A stretch of DNA of 12,923 nt from Clostridiales bacterium (lineage in GTDB: Bacteria > Bacillota > Clostridia > Christensenellales > UMGS416): positions 1 through 12,923 of the forward strand of contig JAAYXU010000162.1 in NCBI GenBank assembly GCA_012515725.1. The letters run 5' to 3'. A program made the translations under genes and the position numbers. The first letter of the stretch is position 1. Every line of letters starts with the position of its first letter. Under the pieces are notes generated by a model. That model did not search any database. It was not told the DNA's origin and was given only the letters and a program-made list of their open reading frames with translations. This document shows positions 1 through 5,432 of this stretch, piece after piece.

Positions 1-972
1 GTCCAGCGTAAGCCGCTTGGTATCCAGTATGATCGGGTACCACCAATAAGAGTTTTTACGCTCGGGCGTGTTGCAGGGCAGCTTGGCGACGCCGGGAAGA
101 CCCTCGAACGCTTTGTCGTACATCGCGGCGTATTCATAGCGCCGGGACAGGTTCCAGCTGTCCAGGCGGGCCAGCTCATGGATGCCGATGGCCGACTGCA
201 TCTCTGTCATCCGGTAGTTAAAGCCCACCCTCCTGTGTATGTAGGGCAGCTTCTCCTCCAGGGCCAGCATGTTCATACGCATCTCCACGTCGTAGCCGTG
301 ATCGCGGAATGAGCGCGCTTCCCAGGCTGTATTCTCATCGTCGGTAATGACCATACCGCCCTCGCCGCCGGTCGTGAAGTGCTTGCTCTGGCAGAAGCTG
401 AAGCACCCCACATCGCCGACAGTACCCACCTTTTTGCCGCCTGAGACACCTCCGAAGCACTGAGCGCAGTCTTCGATTACCTTCAAGCCATGCTTTCTGG
501 CCACGGCCATGATGCCGTCCATGTCGGCCACCACGCCGTAGAGATGCACGACGACGATGGCTTTGGTGCGCGGGGTTATGAGCGCCTCTATCCTGTCCGG
601 GTCCAGGGTGTGGTCCTCGGTCACGTCGCAGAAAACCGGGATCGCGCCCGCCTGTACGCCCGCAAACGAAGAGGCGATAAATGTGTAGCTGGGAACGATG
701 AACTCGTCCCCCGGCCCGATATTCATCGCGCCAAATGCGATGTGCAGGGCCGCGGTGCCGTTTGTGCAGGAGATCGCGTACTTCGATCCGGCCCACTGCG
801 CGAACTTCTCCTCAAACTCCATACCCTTTGGCCCTGTCCAGTAGTTGACCTTTCCCGAGCGCAGTACGGCGTCGGATGCTCTGATGGCTTCCTCGGATAG
901 CTGCGGCCACGCAGGGAAACCAAGGTCGACGATGCCCGTTCCGTTCATAGCTTGGTCTTTACCTGATCCCAT
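1..972 (-). CDS. DegT/DnrJ/EryC1/StrS-family PLP aminotransferase (3' end cut by window edge)
   Basis: Reading leftward from an ATG at 972, 324 codons stay open to base 1 with no stop, so the C-terminus is missing. The protein has the hallmarks of fold-type I sugar aminotransferases: a phosphate-binding NGTAALH at residues 71-77, the cofactor-ring aspartate in VIEDCAQ (D168), and the Schiff-base lysine K197 in FSFCQSKHFTTGGEGG. Family members usually transfer an amino group from glutamate to a keto-sugar nucleotide; some are regulatory or biosynthetic with other substrates. The start is chosen because GGGAGG lies 7 nt upstream; an internal ATG at codon 8 has no such site. Complete relatives are about 360-400 residues, so perhaps 40-80 are missing. 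It is divergent from a GNAT acetyltransferase and a GT2 glycosyltransferase, which would fit amino-sugar synthesis. The exact substrate cannot be read from the sequence. Confidence 0.93.
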   Translation of the reverse strand, partial: MGSGKDQAMNGTGIVDLGFPAWPQLSEEAIRASDAVLRSGKVNYWTGPKGMEFEEKFAQWAGSKYAISCTNGTAALHIAFGAMNIGPGDEFIVPSYTFIASSFAGVQAGAIPVFCDVTEDHTLDPDRIEALITPRTKAIVVVHLYGVVADMDGIMAVARKHGLKVIEDCAQCFGGVSGGKKVGTVGDVGCFSFCQSKHFTTGGEGGMVITDDENTAWEARSFRDHGYDVEMRMNMLALEEKLPYIHRRVGFNYRMTEMQSAIGIHELARLDSWNLSRRYEYAAMYDKAFEGLPGVAKLPCNTPERKNSYWWYPIILDTKRLTLD

Positions 973-1019
973 GATTATTCCTCCCTGCTATTTGTCCAGT
1001 CACTTTATTTATTGGTCCC

Positions 1020-1048
1020 AATATATCACAGCATATTCCCGCTGTCAA
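1020..1048 (-). promoter_or_regulatory. Near-consensus sigma-A promoter for the DegT-family gene
   Basis: On the minus strand TTGACA (1043-1048) is followed by exactly 17 nt and TATATT (1020-1025). A TG dinucleotide one base before the -10 makes it an extended -10 as well. Predicted transcription start is near 1013, giving a leader of about 40 nt. A match this good suggests fairly strong, perhaps constitutive expression. Confidence 0.8.
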
Positions 1049-1222
1049 CAATTTCATGCCTTAAGTTCATCCTTTATACCGAGCTTATGTTCTTCTTACG
1101 ACGTTCCTGCTCCATGAGGCCGCGATACAATGGATAGGATATATTAGGCACGTATATATAAGTGATAGAAATTTCGCAGTACTATCGCGCGGTCCATAGC
1201 CATAATCAACTCCTCCGCATAG

Positions 1223-1249
1223 TCTCCTTGCGCATATACCGGAAGGAGA
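1223..1249 (+). promoter_or_regulatory. Hairpin covering the leader ribosome binding site
   Basis: TCTCCTT (1223-1229) and AAGGAGA (1243-1249) form a perfect 7-bp stem with a 13-nt loop. The right arm is the ribosome binding site of the possible leader peptide at 1261. A second pyrimidine tract, CTCCTCC at 1210-1216, can pair over 6 bp with the GNAT site at 1323-1329. That gives alternative pairings of the kind used in translational attenuators. The pairing is seen; the regulatory role is inference. Confidence 0.35.
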
Positions 1250-1260
1250 AGGAACAAACC

Positions 1261-1296
1261 ATGTCGAAACTAATACTATTGTCGCTGATGGATTAA
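1261..1296 (+). CDS. Possible 11-residue leader peptide
   Basis: ATG at 1261 begins an 11-codon frame (MSKLILLSLMD) ending in TAA at 1294-1296. A purine-rich GGAAGGAGAAGG ends 8 nt before the ATG, stronger than most ribosome binding sites in this window. The frame ends 39 nt before the GNAT start. Its size, position and folded binding site resemble the leader peptides that control some resistance and biosynthetic genes in Bacillota, but no codon run points to a particular amino acid. It may be chance: only conservation in relatives would settle it. Confidence 0.35.
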   Translation: MSKLILLSLMD

Positions 1297-1335
1297 ATCG
1301 GCAGTCGGCGACCATAATGGACAGGAGGAACGGAT

Positions 1336-1815
1336 ATGCCCGACATGCTTGTCAAGCTGTACGAACTGCCGCCGCTCGAGCCCGAGTATGCCCGTATGGA
1401 AGACATGGGCATTACGGTTCGTCCCGCGCTCACCGGGGAAAAACACCTGGTGCGCTCGTTCGTCAGGGCGAATTTCTCCCCCGGTTGGGAGGACGAGACC
1501 GACGTGGCGATGGCCAGGATGCCGATGGCTTGCCATATCGCCGTTCACGACGGGAGGATACTGGGATTTGCCTGCTGGGACTCGGTCGCGCGTGGGTTCT
1601 TCGGGCCGACAGGCGTGCTTCCCGAGACGCGCGGGAAAGGCGTCGGACGCGCGCTGCTCATAAGCTGCCTTCACGCTATGCGCGCCTACGGGTACGGGTA
1701 CGCGATCATCGGCTGGGTAGGCCCGGCCGCCTTTTACGAGAAGTGCTGCGGCGCGAGGGTTATTGACGGCTCCGAGCCGGGCGTGTACCGGGGTATGCTG
1801 CGCGATCCGAGATAG
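1336..1815 (+). CDS. GNAT-family N-acetyltransferase
   Basis: A 159-residue protein with the GNAT acetyl-CoA site R-G-K-G-V-G at 99-104, preceded by the expected beta strand (FFGPTGVLPE) and followed by a helix (RALLISCLHAM). The C-terminal half, GYGYAIIGWVGPAAFYEKCCGA at about 119-140 (conserved Y-E-K near 134-136), is the usual beta5-alpha4 wall of the fold. Members transfer acetyl from acetyl-CoA to an amine on a small molecule or protein; the substrate is not evident. The start is fixed by AGGAGG at 1323-1328, 7 nt upstream. The stop lies 29 nt before the GT2 gene, so the two are probably co-transcribed. With a PLP aminotransferase divergently next door, acetylation of an amino sugar is a reasonable guess, and a resistance-type acetyltransferase is an alternative. 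Confidence 0.9.
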   Translation: MPDMLVKLYELPPLEPEYARMEDMGITVRPALTGEKHLVRSFVRANFSPGWEDETDVAMARMPMACHIAVHDGRILGFACWDSVARGFFGPTGVLPETRGKGVGRALLISCLHAMRAYGYGYAIIGWVGPAAFYEKCCGARVIDGSEPGVYRGMLRDPR

Positions 1816-1844
1816 CGCCCATTAACGAAAAAGGAGTATTACCG

Positions 1845-2801
1845 ATGCCGCGAAACGAGCAATTCAAACTGTCGATCGTAGTGCCCATGTATTTCGAGCA
1901 GGAGGTTGCCCGGGAATGCCATCGCCGTCTGACAGAAGCGCTTACCGGACGGTTTGACTACGAGATTATATATGTAAACGACGGCTCTACCGACGATACG
2001 CTGCCCATACTGCGGGAACTGGCCGCCGCCGATGAGCATGTCAGGGTCATCAGTTTTTCGCGCAACTTCGGCCACCAGGCCGCCGTAACCGCCGGGACCC
2101 GCGCGGCGGCGGGCGACGCCGTTGTTATCATCGACGCGGATCTGCAGGATCCGCCCGAGCTAATACCCGATATGGTCAGGCTGTGGCAGGATGGCTGGGA
2201 CGTCGTATACGCCAAGCGCGCCAAGCGCAAGGGCGAAAGCCCCTTCAAGCTGCTGACCGCTAAGCTCTTTTACCGGTTCCTGCGATTAATGACCGATACG
2301 CGCATACCGGAGGATACAGGGGATTTCCGCCTGATGGACCGGCGGGTCGTGGCGGCTTTTGGGAAAATGCCCGAGCACAACCGGTTCATACGCGGTATGG
2401 TCGCGTGGCTTGGGTTCCGGCAGACGCCCATACTCTACGAGCGTGACGAACGCTACGCCGGAGTGACCAAGTACCCGCTGCGCCGGATGCTCAAATTCGC
2501 GGCAGACGGGATACTGTCTTTCTCCACCAGGCCGCTGCGGATTATGATACAGCTGGGCGGGCTGTCGCTGCTGGTGGCGCTGGGCATACTCATTTACGCG
2601 CTGGTCGTCCGGCTGACCGGTCGCGCACTGTCGCCGGGCTGGGCTTCTGTCATGGTCACAATCACGTTTCTGGGCGGCATAGAGCTGCTGTCGCTGGGCG
2701 TTCTGGGCGCGTATATCGGGAGAATATATGCCGAGAGCCAGAACCGCCCGCTCTATCTTGTAGCCGAGACGATCCGCGTGGACGAAGAAAAGCTCCAGTA
2801 A
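1845..2801 (+). CDS. GT2 polyprenol-phosphate glycosyltransferase, two C-terminal membrane helices
   Basis: A 318-residue GT-A glycosyltransferase of the DPM1/GtrB/ArnC type. Seen in order: N-terminal beta strand IVVPMYFE (11-18), NDGSTDDT (45-52), the metal/nucleotide-sugar D-A-D (97-99) within IDADLQDPPE, then GDFRLMDR (159-166) and a basic amphipathic stretch (206-230). Two hydrophobic helices follow at about 233-256 and 267-292, and a short cytosolic tail. Relatives move a sugar from a nucleotide donor to undecaprenyl- or dolichyl-phosphate at the inner face of the membrane, providing the donor for glycosylation on the outside. AAGGAG at 1831-1836 sits 8 nt before the ATG. The gene follows the GNAT gene closely and ends in a terminator. 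The flippase and acceptor-side transferase usually found with GtrB are not in the window. Confidence 0.93.
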   Translation: MPRNEQFKLSIVVPMYFEQEVARECHRRLTEALTGRFDYEIIYVNDGSTDDTLPILRELAAADEHVRVISFSRNFGHQAAVTAGTRAAAGDAVVIIDADLQDPPELIPDMVRLWQDGWDVVYAKRAKRKGESPFKLLTAKLFYRFLRLMTDTRIPEDTGDFRLMDRRVVAAFGKMPEHNRFIRGMVAWLGFRQTPILYERDERYAGVTKYPLRRMLKFAADGILSFSTRPLRIMIQLGGLSLLVALGILIYALVVRLTGRALSPGWASVMVTITFLGGIELLSLGVLGAYIGRIYAESQNRPLYLVAETIRVDEEKLQ

Positions 2802-2813
2802 CCGGAGCTTTTT
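2788..2813 (+). terminator. Intrinsic terminator overlapping the GT2 stop codon
   Basis: AAAAGCTCC (2788-2796) pairs with GGAGCTTTT (2804-2812) around a 7-nt loop, and the right arm runs into T5. The TAA stop at 2799-2801 lies in the loop. This ends the GNAT-GT2 transcript and converges on the minus-strand terminator a few bases further on. Confidence 0.8.
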
Positions 2814-2818
2814 CGGAC

Positions 2819-2850
2819 AAAAAAATTCCCCTGATCATACGATCCGGGGA
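2819..2850 (-). terminator. Minus-strand intrinsic terminator
   Basis: On the minus strand the stem is UCCCC-c-GAUC / GAUC-u-GGGGA (arms 2841-2850 and 2827-2836, one internal mismatch, 4-nt loop), followed by AA and U7 (2825-2819). There is no T run on the plus-strand side, so it is directional and faces the terminator of the GT2 gene. Confidence 0.7.
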
Positions 2851-2917
2851 GGAGCAAGGAGGGAAAGAAGAAGACACTACTGACACTTGCTGCTGTTGCC
2901 TGCCGACCACTGCAACC
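2819..2917 (-). ncRNA. Candidate C/U-rich small RNA on the minus strand
   Basis: A perfect TATAAT on the minus strand (2924-2929) predicts a start near 2917. The roughly 99-nt product has three parts. The 5' part can form a GUUGC/GCAAC stem. The middle (2846-2875 on the plus strand) is almost purely pyrimidine on this strand and contains CCCUCC and CUCCUCCCC, complementary to Shine-Dalgarno sequences. The 3' end is a terminator hairpin with U7. No protein frame is present and no minus-strand gene lies upstream that this terminator could serve. The -35 is weak (TGTTTT at 17 nt); a TTGACA further up (2988-2993) is an alternative with a poor -10. C-rich anti-Shine-Dalgarno motifs are typical of several regulatory RNAs in Bacillota, but I do not recognise a known family. 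Confidence 0.45.
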
Positions 2918-2923
2918 ACTTAT

Positions 2924-2929
2924 ATTATA
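2924..2929 (-). promoter_or_regulatory. -10 element (TATAAT) of the small-RNA candidate
   Basis: A perfect TATAAT on the minus strand with an A/T-rich upstream tract (2937-2980) that could act as an UP-like element. The hexamer at 17-nt spacing, TGTTTT, is a poor -35, so promoter strength is uncertain. Confidence 0.45.
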
Positions 2930-3217
2930 CCCCCGAATTTACTTTAAAAACAGGTAAAAACGAAAAGATTTTAAAATTGGGAAGGGATGTCAATAACCCT
3001 GGCGGAAGGTAGTGCATAATTCACGACAGGTATGCATAAAAGGAGCGCGTTTAACATTAACTGGATACAAAAAGCCTGCCATGCGTGGAAATCGCCGTTT
3101 CCACAGCTCCGGTTTTTTGGTCAATCTGACGGGGATTTGAGGCAACAGAGAAAACCATGATTTTATCGATAGAAATCAGCAAAACACACCGATACCATCG
3201 GAAAGGAAAACTCTGCG

Positions 3218-3973
3218 ATGAGGCTTTTTGTCGCGATTGAACCAGATGAGGCGTCGCGGCGCGCCGCGTTCCGCGCGGCATGCATAATCCGTGACACGTT
3301 GGGAGGCCGGGCGACGCGGCCTGAGAACCTGCACGGAACAGTTCGCTTCCTGGGCGAGTGCCAGCCCGGCATGGCTTTCGCGATCTGCGACGCGATGCGG
3401 GCGTCAGCACGGGAAGCCGCGCCCTTTTCACTGGCGCTTCATCGCGCCGACTGCTTCCGCAGGAGCGGGGACCTTATTGCATTCGCGCGGCTCGCCGGAG
3501 ACATCACGGCGCTCAGACGACTGCGCGCGCGCCTGGATCAGGCGCTCGCGGGTATCGGCATTCCTCCCGATAACAGGCCGATCGAGCCGCACATGACGCT
3601 GGCGCGGCGCGTTCCGGCCCGGTATTTGACCGCGCTGTCAGAAACGCCCGTGGAACCCGCGGCGTTCCTCGTGCGCCATATTACGCTTATGGAGAGCGCG
3701 CGGGGCGACGGGCGGCTCATCTATACGCCGCTGGAGAGGGTCAGCCTCGCCGCGTCGCTGCGCTCGGTCGTAGATCGCCTTGAGGGGCCGTGGGCAGTTT
3801 GCCGCGCCGTGGAGGACGACCGGGAGTGCCTGTACCATACCGCGGCGCTACCACCGGGGCTCAAAGAGGGCGATGTGCTGGACGTGGGCCCGGACGGCAT
3901 CCGCATAAACAATGATGAAACCGAGCGGCGCAGGCTGGACGCACAGCGGTGGCTGAGCCGCTGGAAACAATAA
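3218..3973 (+). CDS. thpR: RNA 2',3'-cyclic phosphodiesterase (ThpR/LigT) fused to a DUF3006-like domain
   Basis: A 251-residue protein with two parts. Residues 1 to about 175 are a 2H phosphoesterase: the N-terminus MRLFVAIEP is typical of ThpR, and both catalytic H-x-T-x motifs are intact (HGTV at 39-42, HMTL at 125-128). The family opens 2',3'-cyclic phosphates on RNA and is also called 2'-5' RNA ligase. Residues about 183-248 (VVDRLEGPWAV..., LPPGLKEGDVLDV, then a basic N-D-E-T-E-x-R-R-x helix) match the plan of stand-alone DUF3006 proteins, small beta-barrels of unknown function of about 70 residues. ThpR is usually about 180 residues, so the extra length is this domain. The frame is continuous. 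AAAGGA lies 10 nt before the ATG. The next gene starts 14 nt after the stop. Confidence 0.9.
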   Translation: MRLFVAIEPDEASRRAAFRAACIIRDTLGGRATRPENLHGTVRFLGECQPGMAFAICDAMRASAREAAPFSLALHRADCFRRSGDLIAFARLAGDITALRRLRARLDQALAGIGIPPDNRPIEPHMTLARRVPARYLTALSETPVEPAAFLVRHITLMESARGDGRLIYTPLERVSLAASLRSVVDRLEGPWAVCRAVEDDRECLYHTAALPPGLKEGDVLDVGPDGIRINNDETERRRLDAQRWLSRWKQ

Positions 3974-3987
3974 TTTGGAGGTTATTT

Positions 3988-4818
3988 ATGTACGTGAGTG
4001 TGTGGTCCAATTACTTCTACGGCCTCGGCATGACGCCCGAGGAGAAGATCGACACGATGGCCCGCTGCGGCCTGGGGCACTCGGAGCTGTCCAGCGAGGA
4101 CGGCGCGGAGCTCCTCGGGCGGGGGGATCCGCTGAAAACCGGACGCGCCTTCCGGGAAATGGCCGACGACTGCGGCGTCCGTATTCCGCAGGGGCATCTC
4201 GACCTTGGCGCCGATATCAGCCTGAGGGAGACGGTCGAATCGCTCAAGGCGTGGCTGGACCTCTTCCTGGCCATAGGCGTGCGGGCCTGCGTGCTCCACT
4301 ACGGGAAAGGGCCCCTCGCAGGCGAAGCGCCCGAGTTGCATATAGAAGAGCGCGCCCGCGCCCTGCGGGAGCTCACCGGACATATCGCGGGGAGCGACGC
4401 GTGCATCTGTCTGGAGAATCTCCGCTACCCCCACGACAGCACCTGCGGAGCGCTGCTGTCGCTCATCGAAGCGGCCGGGGGCGAGCATCTTGGAATATGC
4501 CTGGACACCGGCCACCTGAACATTGCCGGGGGCGATCCCGCCCGGTTCGTGACCGAAGCCGGGCCGTGGCTGCGCGCGCTCCATATCGCCGATAACGAGG
4601 GCGCGGCCGATCAGCATATGCTGCCCTACGGACGCGGCACCGTCCCCTGGGAACCGTTCCTCAAAGCGTTGGGCGCGAGCGGCTACGACGGGCTCTTTAA
4701 TTTCGAGATACCCGGAGAAACCCATGTGCCCATGGAGATCCGGTTGGCGAAGCTCAGGTATATACTGGAGATGGCCGATTATATGGCCAGGATCGGGGGG
4801 TTCCGTCTGGAGCGGTAG
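3988..4818 (+). CDS. Sugar phosphate isomerase/epimerase-like TIM barrel (AP endonuclease 2 fold)
   Basis: 276 residues from ATG 3988, chosen because TTTGGAGG ends 6 nt upstream; an in-frame ATG at 3949 lies inside thpR and has no such site. The metal-binding set of the xylose-isomerase-like TIM barrel is visible: E143 (CLENLRYP), D173 and H176 (CLDTGH), H199 (ALHIADN), H210 and E240 (FNFEIPGE). Enzymes of this fold include hexulose/ketose 3-epimerases, hydroxypyruvate isomerase, inosose dehydratase and endonuclease IV; nothing here picks one, though the small-molecule members fit better than endonuclease IV. It is the second gene of an operon with thpR and the P-loop kinase. It is only distantly similar by eye to the other TIM barrel at 6481-7305, so they are not a recent duplication. 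Confidence 0.9.
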   Translation: MYVSVWSNYFYGLGMTPEEKIDTMARCGLGHSELSSEDGAELLGRGDPLKTGRAFREMADDCGVRIPQGHLDLGADISLRETVESLKAWLDLFLAIGVRACVLHYGKGPLAGEAPELHIEERARALRELTGHIAGSDACICLENLRYPHDSTCGALLSLIEAAGGEHLGICLDTGHLNIAGGDPARFVTEAGPWLRALHIADNEGAADQHMLPYGRGTVPWEPFLKALGASGYDGLFNFEIPGETHVPMEIRLAKLRYILEMADYMARIGGFRLER

Positions 4819-4822
4819 GGCG

Positions 4823-5371
4823 GTGGGAAATCAGGGCATTAAGAAAGCAATATACGTCATTACCGGTGTAATGGCGTCGGGAAAATCTACCGTAGCGGAA
4901 TTGCTGTCACGTAGCCTTGAAAGGTGCGTGCATCTTCGGGGCGATGTGTTTCGGAAGATGATCGTAACCGGCAGAGAAGATATGTGCGAGAATCCGAGCG
5001 CCGAGGCACTGAGTCAGCTCGATATGAGGTATGCGATTGCCGCGAAAGCCGCCATAACGTATTACGAGTACGGGTTTTCGGTTGTCGTACAGGATAATTT
5101 TCTCGGTGAAAAGCTTTTATATTTCGTCGAGCTTCTGGGGCGATGTACGAAATATGTGATCGTACTCAATCCCGATCTGGGCGCGATAAAGCAGCGGGAA
5201 CAAAACAGGGCCAAGAAAGGGTATGTCGGTTTTTCAGCGGAAAGCCTTTACAGGACTTTCCTTAATGAAACCCCGAGAATCGGTCTATGGCTTGATACCT
5301 CGAAACTGTCTGCAGAAGAAACGGTCGGTGAAATACGAAAAAGAGCCCATAGCGAAGCGAGGGTTCAATAA
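4823..5371 (+). CDS. Small P-loop kinase / phosphotransferase-like AAA_33 protein
   Basis: 182 residues starting at GTG 4823, 4 nt after the upstream stop. The GTG is preferred because the only later in-frame ATG falls inside the Walker A loop; upstream codons overlap the isomerase. Seen: Walker A GVMASGKST (15-23), RGDVFRKMI (39-47) as a substrate region, a Walker B-like VVVQD ending in D91, a basic lid REQNRAKK (125-132) and PRIGLWLDTS (151-160). This combination belongs to small phosphotransferases often annotated as chloramphenicol-phosphotransferase-like; antibiotic phosphorylation is not shown. A polynucleotide-kinase role is possible given the RNA phosphodiesterase two genes upstream, but is only a guess. 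Hand counting 300 bases gives about 48% GC, against about 63-70% in sampled neighbouring lines, which suggests recent acquisition. The ribosome binding site is weak (GGAG at 4809-4812). Confidence 0.85.
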   Translation: MGNQGIKKAIYVITGVMASGKSTVAELLSRSLERCVHLRGDVFRKMIVTGREDMCENPSAEALSQLDMRYAIAAKAAITYYEYGFSVVVQDNFLGEKLLYFVELLGRCTKYVIVLNPDLGAIKQREQNRAKKGYVGFSAESLYRTFLNETPRIGLWLDTSKLSAEETVGEIRKRAHSEARVQ

Positions 5372-5394
5372 TCAAATCGATAATCCATCATAAA

Positions 5395-5416
5395 AGGGCG
5401 GCCCGCAGGCCGCCCT
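5395..5416 (-). terminator. Strong hairpin between convergent operons
   Basis: AGGGCGGCC (5395-5403) and GGCCGCCCT (5408-5416) form a perfect 9-bp stem with a CGCA loop. On the minus strand it is followed by TTTTA, so it is a good intrinsic terminator for the oxidoreductase operon. On the plus strand there is no T run, but it may still slow the thpR-kinase transcript arriving from the other side. Confidence 0.8.
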
Positions 5417-5432
5417 CAACCATTTAATAGCG

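Larger units (their letters stand above)
973..1335. other. Divergent intergenic region (363 bp)
   Basis: This AT-richer stretch separates the leftward aminotransferase from the rightward GNAT-GT2 pair. It holds the minus-strand promoter at 1020-1048. On the plus strand, 1210-1330 carries two pyrimidine-rich segments (1210-1216 and 1223-1229), a hairpin, a possible 11-codon reading frame and the GNAT ribosome binding site. I could not find a convincing plus-strand -35/-10 pair: TATATT at 1140-1145 and TACAAT at 1126-1131 lack a recognisable -35. No tRNA or longer coding frame is visible. Confidence 0.6.
2802..3217. other. Long intergenic region (416 bp) without a confident protein gene
   Basis: The left part holds the two opposed terminators and the minus-strand small-RNA candidate. 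The middle (2930-2990) is A/T-rich and may be promoter DNA. A 7-bp hairpin GTGGAAA/TTTCCAC lies at 3085-3104, with T6 ten bases later (3113-3118), too far away for a clean terminator. Toward thpR, TTGAGG followed after 18 nt by TTTTAT is a possible weak promoter. A 42-codon frame at 3032-3160 has no good ribosome binding site and I do not call it. AAAGGA at 3202-3207 serves the next gene. Confidence 0.5.

Noticed and set aside
3032..3160. A 42-codon plus-strand frame before thpR
   Set aside because: No good ribosome binding site, no similarity I recognise, and it spans a hairpin and T run. Conservation would be needed.
3949..3987. Upstream ATG giving a 289-residue TIM-barrel protein
   Set aside because: It starts inside thpR without a ribosome site, whereas ATG 3988 has TTTGGAGG at the right distance and matches family N-termini.
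3982..4725. A 247-codon minus-strand frame opposite the TIM-barrel gene
   Set aside because: It mirrors the plus-strand gene codon by codon, shows no recognisable domain, and high GC3 in the real gene keeps the opposite frame free of stops.
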